Source: UBA5760 sp964649385 (GTDB lineage: Bacteria > Chloroflexota > Dehalococcoidia > Dehalococcoidales > UBA5760). From it: a stretch of DNA of 11,398 nt. This document shows positions 1-6,734 of this stretch, piece by piece. Position 1 is the first letter of the stretch. Every line of letters starts with the position of its first letter. Both the position numbers and the translations under genes were made by a program. The stretch is from contig CAZYRA010000027.1 of assembly GCA_964649385.1 (NCBI GenBank), positions 1-11,398 on the forward strand, given 5' to 3'. The notes beneath the pieces were generated by a model. That model was not told the DNA's origin. It saw only the letters and a list, made by a program, of their open reading frames with translations, and searched no databases.

Positions 1-1769
1 CCCCGGGCAGAGTAGAGGGCGAGCAGTTCTTCGGCGACACCCTCCGCTGCCTCCCGGGCTCTCTGCTTGGTGCGTGTCCATTCTGGGGTGCCCAGCCTGC
101 TTGGCACCGGCGGGTGTTCGCTGGCGCCGACGTAGCGGTTGACGCGATATATCTGGTCGGTGGGGACGTAGAGCCTGTCATCGGCTGCATACTGCAGCAC
201 CAGGTATTCCTTCTCGGTACCGGCGCTCTCCATAGTGGTGACGCCGCTAAACCGGGCGATGCCGTGCTCAATATGTACCACGTAGTCGCCCGGGCTCAGG
301 TCATTAAGGAGTCTCTGGTGTGAAGCCGGGCGCTTCTTGCTGAGGCGGTGCTCTTTACTGAAACCGAAGATTTCATAATCGGTAAAGAGGTGGCTGCTTC
401 CGTTCATTGTCCAGCCCTCAGCCAGCAGACCTTGGACCAGGGTGAGCGAACCCGGGGGAGGCTCCTCCTTAATCTCAGTAAGGGGGGGAGCGATAATATC
501 CTCTTCGCCGAGTATCTCTGAGAGGCGGCTCGCCTGGTGGCTGACGAGGATAAGACGGTGCCCCTGTTTCTGGAGGTGCTTCGCCTTCCTGATAAAGGCA
601 GGCAGTTGCCCCGCGTAGCTGGGGGCAGGGGTAAAGCTCAGGCGGAGTGATTGCTCATCGGAGGCTTTGTCCCAGGTGGTAAGTGCTAGGCACTGCTTTT
701 TATTGATTTCCGCATTCAATTCCTGCCAGGTGAAGTAGGGCCTGGGGAAATTGGGGGGCAGCTCGCCTCGTTCCAGTTTCTCGGCACGCATCTCGCTGGC
801 TTTAGCCTCCAGGTCTGCGGTGGCTGAAGTCAGACTGTGGGGTTCGTTCAATATTATCAGTGTATTTCGGGGCAGATAGCTTAAGATACTGTCCCTGTTG
901 AACAGCGGGGCGTAGAACATCATCTTATCGGATACCCCTCTCTCAAGCAGTATAGCCAGGTCTTGTTCAAGCTGCTGGCGCACCTCGGCGTTACAGCCTG
1001 CCAGGTCGATGTTGCCTAAGGTCTGCTCGAGTTCCTCTTTGCTGCTTGAAAGAAGGGTCAGCAGCTCGGTGGCTGGGGTGATGGCCACTTCGGGTACCTT
1101 CGTCAGTGAGCGCTGGCTGGCTGGGTCAAAGAGGCGGATGCTGTCGATAGTATCGCCGTAGAAGTCCAGTCTGGCCGGCAGGTCGCTGGAGGGTGGGTAG
1201 ATGTCGATGATGCCTCCCCGCCGGCTGATGGCACCGGGTACTTCCACTGTGCTTTCTATCCGGTAGCCCATCACATGCCAGCGCTTTAGAAGGCTGAGCG
1301 GTTCGGCGCTGTCACCTACCCTTATTGTGTGATGGGTAGAGGTGAAATTACGATACGGCGCTACTTTCTGCATTAGCGCCGGGGCAGAGGTGATAGTCAA
1401 GAGGATGTCCTGCTTTCCCCCCGCACCGGCTAAGGCAGAGAGCACCCGGAGCCTTTCCATCTCGGTTGCAGTATCGGAAGCCATACGCTGGTAGGGGAGG
1501 GCGTCGGGTTCGGGAAAAAGCCTTAGCTCGGTAGTGCCGGTCCAGGTTGCGAGCTGCTCAGAGAGTTTTTTACTTTCCTCCGGCTGTGCCGTAACTACCA
1601 GTAAAGGCCTCTTCAGATTGTGGTATAACGACGCTATCAGGTATGGCCTGGCAGCATCAAGCACTACCAGCCTGATACTACTGTCTGGCTTGCCCAGCTT
1701 GTCGATAAGCTGGCGATAGGCTGGCATCTCGTCGCTTAAGTGTAATAGTTTGGTTATTTCCGGCGGCAT
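1..1769 (-). CDS. mfd: Transcription-repair coupling factor Mfd, N-terminal half (3' end outside window)
   Basis: Mfd is a DNA translocase that removes stalled RNA polymerase from damaged templates and recruits UvrA for nucleotide excision repair. About 589 N-terminal residues are visible; the family is usually about 1,100-1,200 residues, so the ATPase/translocase motor and C-terminal domain lie outside the window. I read one open frame from ATG at 1769 to the edge, checking frame at about 1232, 848, 545 and 287. The UvrB-like N-terminal module carries RRGGIIDIYPP near residue 180. The RNA-polymerase-interacting, CarD-like domain starts near residue 490 with GDYVVHIEHGIARF. The visible end, REAAEGVAEELLALYSAR, is typical of the stretch before the motor. 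The start is supported by GGGGAG (1774-1779) four bases upstream. Identification is firm; only the completeness of the gene is unknown. Confidence 0.95.
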   Translation of the reverse strand, partial: MPPEITKLLHLSDEMPAYRQLIDKLGKPDSSIRLVVLDAARPYLIASLYHNLKRPLLVVTAQPEESKKLSEQLATWTGTTELRLFPEPDALPYQRMASDTATEMERLRVLSALAGAGGKQDILLTITSAPALMQKVAPYRNFTSTHHTIRVGDSAEPLSLLKRWHVMGYRIESTVEVPGAISRRGGIIDIYPPSSDLPARLDFYGDTIDSIRLFDPASQRSLTKVPEVAITPATELLTLLSSSKEELEQTLGNIDLAGCNAEVRQQLEQDLAILLERGVSDKMMFYAPLFNRDSILSYLPRNTLIILNEPHSLTSATADLEAKASEMRAEKLERGELPPNFPRPYFTWQELNAEINKKQCLALTTWDKASDEQSLRLSFTPAPSYAGQLPAFIRKAKHLQKQGHRLILVSHQASRLSEILGEEDIIAPPLTEIKEEPPPGSLTLVQGLLAEGWTMNGSSHLFTDYEIFGFSKEHRLSKKRPASHQRLLNDLSPGDYVVHIEHGIARFSGVTTMESAGTEKEYLVLQYAADDRLYVPTDQIYRVNRYVGASEHPPVPSRLGTPEWTRTKQRAREAAEGVAEELLALYSAR

Positions 1770-1913
1770 TTTTCTCCCCAAACACCACTAGGAGCTTGTC
1801 CTACTAATTCCATCTTCATAGCTGGAGTAGCTTGTTTTCTGAGGCCAGTTAGCTTTGATCAAGCTGTTACTCGGAAATACTCCTGGGGCTAGCCGAGACG
1901 GACTAGCCCTCCG
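1770..1913. promoter_or_regulatory. mfd upstream region with several short palindromes
   Basis: This non-coding stretch between the mfd start and the scaffold gap should contain the mfd promoter, but I see no convincing -35/-10 pair on the minus strand. It holds three inverted repeats: TAGGA/TCCTA (1789-1793 and 1799-1803), the 8-bp palindrome TTGATCAA (1855-1862) inside AGCTT/AAGCT arms, and GGGCTAG/CTAGCCC (1886-1892 and 1903-1909) with a 10-base loop. None is followed by a T-run, so they do not look like terminators. They could be operator or RNA structures, or chance; function is unknown. Confidence 0.35.
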
Positions 1914-2013
1914 NNNNNNNNNNNNNNNNNNNNNNNNNNNNNNNNNNNNNNNNNNNNNNNNNNNNNNNNNNNNNNNNNNNNNNNNNNNNNNNNNNNNNNN
2001 NNNNNNNNNNNNN
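1914..2013. other. Scaffold gap, 100 Ns
   Basis: Exactly 100 undetermined bases, the usual placeholder for a join of unknown size. The promoter, leader and ribosome binding site of rplU fall in or beyond it, and any reading frame crossing it is artificial. Confidence 0.99.
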
Positions 2014-2020
2014 AAAAAAG

Positions 2021-2344
2021 ATGTACGCTGTTATTGAAACCGGTGGTAAACAGTATAAGGTAAGCCCTGGCCAGACGCTAGATGTGGAACGGCTGGATGT
2101 TGCCGATGGCGGTACCATTGACCTGGATAGGGTGTTGCTTATTGCTGATGACGACAAGATATTGGTGGGTAATCCTACTGTTGATGGAGCCAAGGTGGTG
2201 GCTACCTCGCAGGGTGACGGCAGGGGTAAGAAGGTTATTGTATTCAAGTATAAACCAAAGGTACGTTATAGTAAGAAAACGGGACATCGTCAGTCTTATA
2301 CCAGGCTGACTATTGATAAGATAGTTAAAGCCGAGATTAAGTAG
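2021..2344 (+). CDS. rplU: 50S ribosomal protein L21
   Basis: L21 binds 23S rRNA in the large ribosomal subunit. The 107-residue product has the family's usual length and hallmarks: MYAVIETGGKQYKV at the N-terminus, the central GKKVIVFKYKPKVRYSKKTG block, and HRQSYTRLTIDKI near the C-terminus. The ATG at 2021 is the expected start because MYAVI is where L21 proteins normally begin. Only seven purine-rich bases separate it from the Ns, so the ribosome binding site is not visible. The gene is followed 26 bases later by rpmA, the standard rplU-rpmA order. An autoregulatory leader upstream cannot be assessed because of the gap. Confidence 0.97.
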   Translation: MYAVIETGGKQYKVSPGQTLDVERLDVADGGTIDLDRVLLIADDDKILVGNPTVDGAKVVATSQGDGRGKKVIVFKYKPKVRYSKKTGHRQSYTRLTIDKIVKAEIK

Positions 2345-2370
2345 TGTTGATTAAGAAGGGGTGACGGTAA

Positions 2371-2625
2371 GTGGCACATAAAAAGGGGGGTGGCTCCTCC
2401 CGTAATGGTCGGGATAGTAATTCCCAGCGGCTTGGAGTAAAGAGATATGCCGGACAGGTTGTGAATGCCGGGACCATCTTGGTACGGCAGCGGGGTACCC
2501 GTATTCACCCGGGTAGTAATGTGGGTGTTGGTAAGGACTACACTCTGTTTGCCCTTGTTGGCGGTGTTGTCCAATACGAACCGGCCGGTAAGAATAGGAG
2601 GAAGGCCAGCGTTTACGCTGTTTAG
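2371..2625 (+). CDS. rpmA: 50S ribosomal protein L27
   Basis: L27 lies near the peptidyl-transferase centre of the large subunit. The 84-residue product begins MAHKKGGGSSRNGRDS and continues with LGVKRYAGQVV, GTRIHPGSNVGVGKDYTLFA and GKNRRKASVYAV, all typical. Translation starts at GTG (2371), preceded by an AAGGGGTGA-type ribosome binding site at about 2356-2364. The protein starts directly at the mature-type sequence, without the N-terminal extension that many Firmicutes L27 proteins carry and remove with the Prp protease. It ends four bases before rpmE, so translation of the two is probably coupled. Confidence 0.97.
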   Translation: MAHKKGGGSSRNGRDSNSQRLGVKRYAGQVVNAGTILVRQRGTRIHPGSNVGVGKDYTLFALVGGVVQYEPAGKNRRKASVYAV

Positions 2626-2629
2626 GACT

Positions 2630-2836
2630 ATGAAGGACAAGATTCATCCCAAGTATTACACCGATGCCCAGGTAATCTGTGCCTGTGGTAATACCTTTGT
2701 TACCGGCTCTACGCGGAAGGTGCTCAAGGTTGAGATATGCAGCAACTGCCACCCGTTTTTTACCGGAGAACGCAGAATGGTAGATACCGCAGGGCAGGTG
2801 GAGCGGTTCAAGCGACGTTACAAACTGGAAGGGTAG
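2630..2836 (+). CDS. rpmE: 50S ribosomal protein L31, zinc-binding form
   Basis: L31 helps bridge the ribosomal subunits. I place the start at ATG 2630, giving 68 residues beginning MKDKIHPKYY, the family N-terminus. The same frame is open further upstream to 2465, but that part overlaps rpmA and is not L31-like. Four cysteines at residues 17, 19, 37 and 40 (CAC and CSNC) show the zinc-containing C+ type rather than the zinc-independent paralogue. The C-terminal part contains HPFFTGERRMVDTAGQVERF. Only a short AGGA lies next to the start; a stronger AGGAGGAAGG sits about 24 bases upstream inside rpmA, so expression may depend on re-initiation after rpmA. A strong terminator follows. Confidence 0.96.
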   Translation: MKDKIHPKYYTDAQVICACGNTFVTGSTRKVLKVEICSNCHPFFTGERRMVDTAGQVERFKRRYKLEG

Positions 2837-2850
2837 CAAGAGGAGTTTTC

Positions 2851-2898
2851 GTGATGTTAGGAGCAGCTTCAGTAAAGCTGCTCCTTTTTCTTTATTGA
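2851..2898 (+). CDS. Possible 15-codon leader ORF across the rpmE terminator
   Basis: A short frame starts at GTG 2851 (or ATG 2854) and ends at TGA 2896-2898; the product would read MMLGAASVKLLLFLY. AGAGGAG at 2839-2845 sits five bases before the GTG and eight before the ATG, which is good ribosome-binding spacing. The frame covers both arms of the terminator at 2859-2896, so a translating ribosome would disrupt the hairpin. Its stop overlaps the purine run that serves as the ribosome binding site of the next gene. It may be a leader peptide controlling read-through, or a chance frame. The sequence alone cannot tell these apart. Confidence 0.25.
   Translation: MMLGAASVKLLLFLY
2859..2896 (+). 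terminator. Intrinsic terminator after rpmE
   Basis: A perfect 11-bp stem, AGGAGCAGCTT (2859-2869) with AAGCTGCTCCT (2875-2885), encloses a 5-base loop (CAGTA). The right arm runs into a T-rich tail, TTTTTCTTTATT. This is a textbook Rho-independent terminator closing the rplU-rpmA-rpmE unit. Confidence 0.92.
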
Positions 2899-2913
2899 GG
2901 GGGCCTTGTTTTA

Positions 2914-3792
2914 ATGAAGAGGTTTAATTACGGGGGTCAGGCGGTTATTGAGGGGGTGATGATGCGGGGGCTAAGGGTGGTAGTGACGGCGGTGCGCCGG
3001 CCTGGCGGCGGAATAGCTCTGGATACTCAGCTACTGCCGTCTATCTCGACCAGTCGGGCAAGGAAGGTCCCGTTAATCCGGGGTATTCTGGTCTTGATTG
3101 AGACCATGGTGCTGGGCATTAAGTCTCTTGTCTACTCGGCCGAGGTTTCCATGGAAGAGGAAGAGGAGAAGCTCTCCGGCCGGGCCACCGGGGGGATAGT
3201 TGCTGGTTCAATTGCTTTTGCTGTTGCCGTATTCTTCATTGCGCCCCTTTTCCTGACCAGAATACTGGACAACTATATTGAATCCTCCATAGTATTCCAC
3301 CTGGTAGAGGGGTTTATTCGTATGGCTATCTTCCTGGCTTACCTCAAAATACTGACCCTGATCCCCAGTCTGGGGCGGCTATTCGCCTATCACGGTGCCG
3401 AGCATAAGGCGGTGAATGCTTACGAGGCCGGTGCCCCGCTGGAGCTGGAGGCGGTCAGGAAATTCAGTACGGCGCATACGCGTTGTGGTACCAGCTTTCT
3501 GTTTGTGGTTATGATTATCGCTATCGTTGTTTTTGCCTTCATCGGACGGCCTTCATTGTGGCTAATGGTGCTGTCGCGGGTTGCCCTGGTCCCGGTTATT
3601 GCCGGGCTTGGCTATGAGGTCACTCAGTTTGGCGCTAGACATACCGGCAACAGTTTTATCAGGGCTTTTTTGACTCCCGGCTTGTGGCTGCAGCGGATGA
3701 CCACCAAAGAGCCCGACGATAGTCAGCTTGAGATTGGCATATCAGCATTAAGAAGAGCCGTCGAGATTGACCAGCTTGAAGAGGAAGGTTAG
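2914..3792 (+). CDS. DUF1385 / YqhQ-family membrane protein
   Basis: This 292-residue integral membrane protein belongs to the DUF1385 (YqhQ-like) family, whose biochemical role I do not know. The N-terminus FNYGGQAVIEGVMMRG is the family signature. Later conserved blocks are HGAEHKAVNAYEAG (160-173), HTRCGTSFLF (188-197) and PGLWLQRMTTKEP (255-267). Likely membrane segments are at about 92-115, 127-150, 192-211 and 213-232. An acidic run EEEEEK sits at 81-86 just before the first. The His/Glu-rich HGAEHK motif between membrane helices could bind a metal, which is inference. The start at ATG 2914 is preceded by GAGGGGG about 11 bases upstream. The gene lies downstream of the rpmE terminator and converges with hisI. 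Confidence 0.9.
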   Translation: MKRFNYGGQAVIEGVMMRGLRVVVTAVRRPGGGIALDTQLLPSISTSRARKVPLIRGILVLIETMVLGIKSLVYSAEVSMEEEEEKLSGRATGGIVAGSIAFAVAVFFIAPLFLTRILDNYIESSIVFHLVEGFIRMAIFLAYLKILTLIPSLGRLFAYHGAEHKAVNAYEAGAPLELEAVRKFSTAHTRCGTSFLFVVMIIAIVVFAFIGRPSLWLMVLSRVALVPVIAGLGYEVTQFGARHTGNSFIRAFLTPGLWLQRMTTKEPDDSQLEIGISALRRAVEIDQLEEEG

Positions 3793-3799
3793 GCTTCCT
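3782..3799. terminator. Weak hairpin between convergent genes
   Basis: AGGAAG (3782-3787) and CTTCCT (3794-3799) form a 6-bp stem with a 6-base loop over the DUF1385 stop codon, between that gene and convergent hisI. There is no clear T-run on either strand, so a terminator role is tentative. Confidence 0.25.
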
Positions 3800-3822
3800 T
3801 AAGGGTTATTGGCTGCCATGTC

Positions 3823-4140
3823 TTACACGGTAAGCTTCTGAAAGAAGCAGGTCTTATTGCCGGTGTGGCACACCGGGCCGGCCGGTCTTCCCTGAAGTAG
3901 AATGGTATCACTATCGCAGTCCTTCCAGACTGAGACTACCTTGATGTAGTTGCCTGAGGTCTCTCCCTTGTGCCATAGTTTTTGTCGGCTTCGGCTATAG
4001 AACCAGGCATCACCGCTGGACAAGGTCAGGCGAATCGCTTCCTCATTCATATAGGCCAGCATCAACATCTCGCCGCTATCAGCGTCTTGGACTATCGCCG
4101 GGACAAGTCCCTTTTCGTTAAACTTCACGTCAGTTATCAA
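3823..4140 (-). CDS. hisI: Phosphoribosyl-AMP cyclohydrolase
   Basis: HisI opens the adenine ring of phosphoribosyl-AMP in the third step of histidine synthesis. The 105-residue product is the stand-alone cyclohydrolase, without a fused HisE pyrophosphatase. Family motifs are WFYSRSRQKLWHKGETSGN (47-65), WKDCDSDTILL with the metal-binding aspartates 74, 76 and 78, and GPVCHTGNKTCFF. Cysteines 75, 91 and 98 fit the zinc-site ligands. Translation starts at TTG (4140), well supported by AAGGAGG (4146-4152) five bases upstream. It lies 125 bases downstream of hisA on the same strand, suggesting a two-gene his unit. The other histidine genes are not in the window. Confidence 0.96.
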   Translation of the reverse strand: MITDVKFNEKGLVPAIVQDADSGEMLMLAYMNEEAIRLTLSSGDAWFYSRSRQKLWHKGETSGNYIKVVSVWKDCDSDTILLQGRPAGPVCHTGNKTCFFQKLTV

Positions 4141-4169
4141 CCTTACCTCCTTATCTGTTTTGGTAGCTC

Positions 4170-4198
4170 CCCTTCCCTCCCTGGTAAGAGAGGGGAAG
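4170..4198. repeat. Pyrimidine-rich imperfect palindrome between hisA and hisI
   Basis: CTTCCC (4172-4177) pairs with GGGAAG (4193-4198), extendable by TC/GA with one bulged base, around a roughly 10-base loop. It lies in the non-coding 4141-4265 segment. Such pyrimidine/purine-rich palindromes often occur as dispersed intergenic repeats, but only one copy is visible here. Whether it is repeated elsewhere, or affects hisI expression, is unknown. Confidence 0.35.
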
Positions 4199-4265
4199 CA
4201 TGGATTTTGCCGTGGCTTTGTAAGCCTGCTCCGGATGTCTCATCGGGATATAAAATAGTTTGACC

Positions 4266-5036
4266 TTATTGGCTGAGGGTAGCCAGCGCCTGTTTCAGGT
4301 TGATGTCCTTGGTATAGAGTGCCTTGCCGACGATAGCTCCCTCCACACCGAGTTGATCTAACATCCTGAGATGGTTCAGTGATGAAATACCGCCGGCGGC
4401 AATAATAGGTAATCTAACGGCATTGACCAGCTCGTCAATAGCGCTGAAGTTTGGTTCGGTAAGGGTGCCGTCACGGCTAATATCGGTATGGATAAAACGC
4501 TTAACCCCTAGCTCGACCATTGACCTGGTAAACTCTATCGCTGTTAGCTTGGTCTCCTGCTGCCAGCCGTGTATTGCGACATGTCCTTTCCTGGTATCAA
4601 CACCAACAATAATAGATTCGCTGAAACTGCGACACGCTTCTCTAACTAGCGTCTGGTCTTCTACGGCGGATGTGCCCAGGATGACGCGCTCCACGCCTGT
4701 TTTAAGTAGCTGTTCTATCGTGTCCAAGCAGCGGATGCCGCCACCTACCTGGGTGGGCACTAGTAGAGCGCTGGCTATTTCGTTGATAACATCCAGGTTG
4801 CATAGGCTGCCGGTGGCGGCGCCATCGAGGTCGATAATGTGCACTCTCGGTGCCCCCATTGACTGCCACTCCAGCGCTACCTCTACCGGGTCATTGTAGA
4901 ATACCGTTTCCTGCTCATAATCGCCTTGATAGAGCCGAACGCACTTGCCTTTTCTGATATCTACCGCCGGGATTACCTCTATGGTGGCTATCTCCTTCCC
5001 GCTGCTAAATTCCCTGTCATTTGTAGTCATTATCAT
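4266..5036 (-). CDS. hisA: ProFAR isomerase HisA
   Basis: HisA is the TIM-barrel enzyme that performs the Amadori rearrangement of ProFAR to PRFAR in histidine synthesis. With the start at ATG 5036 the product has 256 residues, about 18 more than usual at the N-terminus. The first catalytic aspartate is D26 in PAVDIRKGKCVRLYQGDY. The second is D147 in GVDTRKGHVAIHGW, with T184 in HTDISRDGTL. Phosphate-binding loops are VGGGIR (98-102) and AAGGISS plus VGKAL in the second half. Family proteins normally begin one residue before EVIPA. Here that position (residue 19) is an ATA codon, not ATG, with GGAAGGAG nine bases before it. The upstream ATG at 5036 (or 5030) is therefore the nearest standard start, but it has only a weak ribosome binding site. 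Confidence 0.94.
   Translation of the reverse strand: MIMTTNDREFSSGKEIATIEVIPAVDIRKGKCVRLYQGDYEQETVFYNDPVEVALEWQSMGAPRVHIIDLDGAATGSLCNLDVINEIASALLVPTQVGGGIRCLDTIEQLLKTGVERVILGTSAVEDQTLVREACRSFSESIIVGVDTRKGHVAIHGWQQETKLTAIEFTRSMVELGVKRFIHTDISRDGTLTEPNFSAIDELVNAVRLPIIAAGGISSLNHLRMLDQLGVEGAIVGKALYTKDINLKQALATLSQ
4992..4999 (-). promoter_or_regulatory. Stranded Shine-Dalgarno site inside the hisA 5' end
   Basis: GGAAGGAG on the minus strand lies nine bases before an ATA codon (4980-4982), exactly where HisA proteins normally start. It looks like the ribosome binding site of an ancestral ATG start that now reads ATA. A consensus error at 4980 would give the same picture. Confidence 0.5.
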
Positions 5037-5077
5037 ACCATAGAACTGCTGCCCCGTGCTAAAATTAGCCCTCCATT

Positions 5078-5117
5078 GTCTAGTTGTCTTGACACGGTCG
5101 GTCTGGATTGCTAGACT
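5078..5117 (+). promoter_or_regulatory. Upstream promoter of the fbp unit, with inverted repeat
   Basis: A perfect -35 TTGACA (5089-5094) is followed after 17 bases by TAGACT (5112-5117), a 4/6 match to the -10 consensus. GTCTAG (5078-5083) and CTAGAC (5111-5116) form an inverted repeat that flanks the -35 and overlaps the -10, a possible repressor site. The region lies between divergent hisA and fbp. Confidence 0.5.
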
Positions 5118-5145
5118 GTCATTGCTTGTTCTGTTAACGGGATAA

Positions 5146-5174
5146 TTTGCCTTAGTGCTGAACGTACCTATAAT
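5146..5174 (+). promoter_or_regulatory. Downstream promoter of the fbp unit
   Basis: A consensus -10 TATAAT (5169-5174) has TTGCCT 16 bases upstream, or TTTGCC at 17 bases, as a -35. Transcription would start near 5181, about 60 bases before fbp. Confidence 0.6.
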
Positions 5175-5239
5175 GTAAGGAATAAGCTCACAGAAGGGAA
5201 TCGATTATTGACCGAATGGTCTAAAAGGGAGGTATAGTA

Positions 5240-6337
5240 ATGAAGGTTACCTTGAGTGTGATTAAGGCTGATGTTGGTGGCTATGTAGGCCATTCCGAGT
5301 CACACCCTGCTGTTCTGGCTAAGGCTGAAGAGTATCTAGCCAAGGCTAAGAAGGCGGGGCTACTGATTGACTATCATGTCACCAAGTGCGGCGATGACCT
5401 GAATCTCATTATGACGCACCAGCAGGGTGAGGAGAATGAGAGGATTCATAAACTGGCCTGGGATACCTTCGTCGCCGGTACCGAGGTGGCTAAGTCCTTA
5501 AAGCTTTACGGTGCCGGGCAGGACCTGCTGTCTGATGCCTTCTCCGGTAATGTTAAGGGGATGGGGCCTGGGGTAGCTGAGATGGAGTTTGAGGAAAGGA
5601 AGGCAGAACCGGTCATTGTTTTTATGGCGGACAAGACCTCATCGGGGGCCTGGAATATGCCGCTGTACAAGATGTTTGCCGATCCTTTTAATACCATCGG
5701 GCTGGTGATTGCCTCTAATATGCACACCGGCTTTGCCTTTGAGGTGCACGATGTTAAGGAGCATAAGAAGATAGTCTTGAATACCCCGGAGGAAATCTAT
5801 GATCTCCTGGTCTTCATCGGTGCCCCGTCGCGTTATCCCTTAAAGGCGGTCTACAGCCGGGTGGCTGGGGAGATAGCGGCGGTATCTTCCACCCAGAAGC
5901 TCTCTTTGATTGCCGGCCGTTACGTTGGTAAGGACGACCCGGTATGTATTGTGCGCGCTCAGGGGATATTCCCGGCGGTGGGGGAGGTGTTGGAGCCGTT
6001 TTCCCTGCCTCACTTGGTGGAGGGATGGATGCGCGGTTCACATTACGGTCCTTTTATGCCGGTATCTATACCCGATAGCATTCCCTCCCGTTTCGACGGG
6101 CCGCCCAGGGTGACGGCGGCTGGTTTTCAGCTTGCCGATGGCAAATTGATAGGCCCGCGTGATATGTTTGCCGATATCTCCTTTGACAATGCCCGCCAGC
6201 AGGCAAATGATATCGCTGACTACATGCGCCGCCACGGTCCTTTCGAGCCGCACCGTCTGCCCCTGGAGGAGATGGAGTATACTACCATGCCCGAGATAGC
6301 GAAGAAGTTGGAGGGAAGGTTCAGCGAGCTTGACTGA
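5240..6337 (+). CDS. fbp: Fructose-1,6-bisphosphate aldolase/phosphatase (type V, archaeal-type)
   Basis: This bifunctional gluconeogenic enzyme condenses two triose phosphates to fructose-1,6-bisphosphate and dephosphorylates it in the same active site, which makes the pathway effectively one-way toward sugar. The 365-residue product starts MKVTLSVIKADVGGYVGH. The magnesium ligands D11, H18, D52 and D53 fall at the numbers I recall for the Sulfolobus enzyme. The aldolase Schiff-base lysine is K231, with Y228 beside it in RYVGKDDP, and the mobile-loop tyrosine is Y347. Both activities should therefore be intact. The start at ATG 5240 has GGGAGGT (5227-5233) upstream. It is the first gene of a rightward unit with two candidate promoters. 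The next gene is 90 bases downstream. Confidence 0.96.
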   Translation: MKVTLSVIKADVGGYVGHSESHPAVLAKAEEYLAKAKKAGLLIDYHVTKCGDDLNLIMTHQQGEENERIHKLAWDTFVAGTEVAKSLKLYGAGQDLLSDAFSGNVKGMGPGVAEMEFEERKAEPVIVFMADKTSSGAWNMPLYKMFADPFNTIGLVIASNMHTGFAFEVHDVKEHKKIVLNTPEEIYDLLVFIGAPSRYPLKAVYSRVAGEIAAVSSTQKLSLIAGRYVGKDDPVCIVRAQGIFPAVGEVLEPFSLPHLVEGWMRGSHYGPFMPVSIPDSIPSRFDGPPRVTAAGFQLADGKLIGPRDMFADISFDNARQQANDIADYMRRHGPFEPHRLPLEEMEYTTMPEIAKKLEGRFSELD

Positions 6338-6427
6338 GCGAGTAGCGGGATTGCCGGGCTCTGATATTAAAACAGGCGAAAGAGCACCTTCAGGCTCACG
6401 CCAATATTAATAGTGGAGGTGAGACAA

Positions 6428-6709
6428 ATGGCGTTCTATGTTATGCTCACTACCTTAACTGACGAGGGAAGGAAGACAATAAAGGCACATCCCCAGAGAA
6501 TCAAAGAGGTGAATAGAGAGGTCGAGGCCATGGGAGTTAAGATAACAGCCCAGTATGCCGTTCTAGGCCCTTATGACTTTGTCAATATTTTGGAAGCCCC
6601 GGATAATGTTACTGTGGCCAAGGTAGCTACCGAGCTCGGCTCAAGAGGTACGATCCAGACGATGACCATGGCTGCGATGACCCTCAGCGAGTTTTGTGAT
6701 AATACCTAA
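6428..6709 (+). CDS. GYD-domain protein
   Basis: A 93-residue protein resembling the GYD family, small alpha/beta proteins with a ferredoxin-like fold and no established function. It begins MAFYVMLTTLTDEGRKTI, the usual family opening, and carries the eponymous motif as GPYDFVNILEAPDN, followed by VAKVATELGSRGTIQTMTM. I chose ATG 6428 because GGAGGTGA (6415-6422) lies five bases before it; an in-frame GTG at 6413 would put the ribosome binding site inside the coding region. It sits 90 bases after fbp and just before, or overlapping, the pyrophosphatase gene. No catalytic residues are evident. A sensor or small-molecule-binding role would be a guess. Confidence 0.88.
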   Translation: MAFYVMLTTLTDEGRKTIKAHPQRIKEVNREVEAMGVKITAQYAVLGPYDFVNILEAPDNVTVAKVATELGSRGTIQTMTMAAMTLSEFCDNT

Positions 6710-6734
6710 AGAGAGCTACCTTTCCGGGGACTCA

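Noticed and set aside
1855..2247. Open frames running through the N block on both strands
   Set aside because: They exist only because Ns contain no stop codons; the minus-strand one is also antisense to rplU.
2465..2629. Longer L31 with an N-terminal extension
   Set aside because: The extension is rpmA sequence read in another frame; L31 homology begins at ATG 2630.
2351..2839. 162-codon minus-strand frame over rpmA and rpmE
   Set aside because: Shadow of two certain ribosomal protein genes; no recognisable domain.
4170..4198. G-quadruplex on the minus strand between hisA and hisI
   Set aside because: Only three closely spaced G-runs are present (GGG, GGG, GGGG); a fourth is missing at normal loop length.
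4423..4899. 158-codon plus-strand frame inside hisA
   Set aside because: Antisense to a gene with complete catalytic motifs; low-complexity Ser/Thr-rich composition typical of a shadow frame.
6413..6427. GTG start for the GYD protein
   Set aside because: It would place the strong GGAGGTGA ribosome binding site inside the coding region and add residues before the conserved MAxYVML start.
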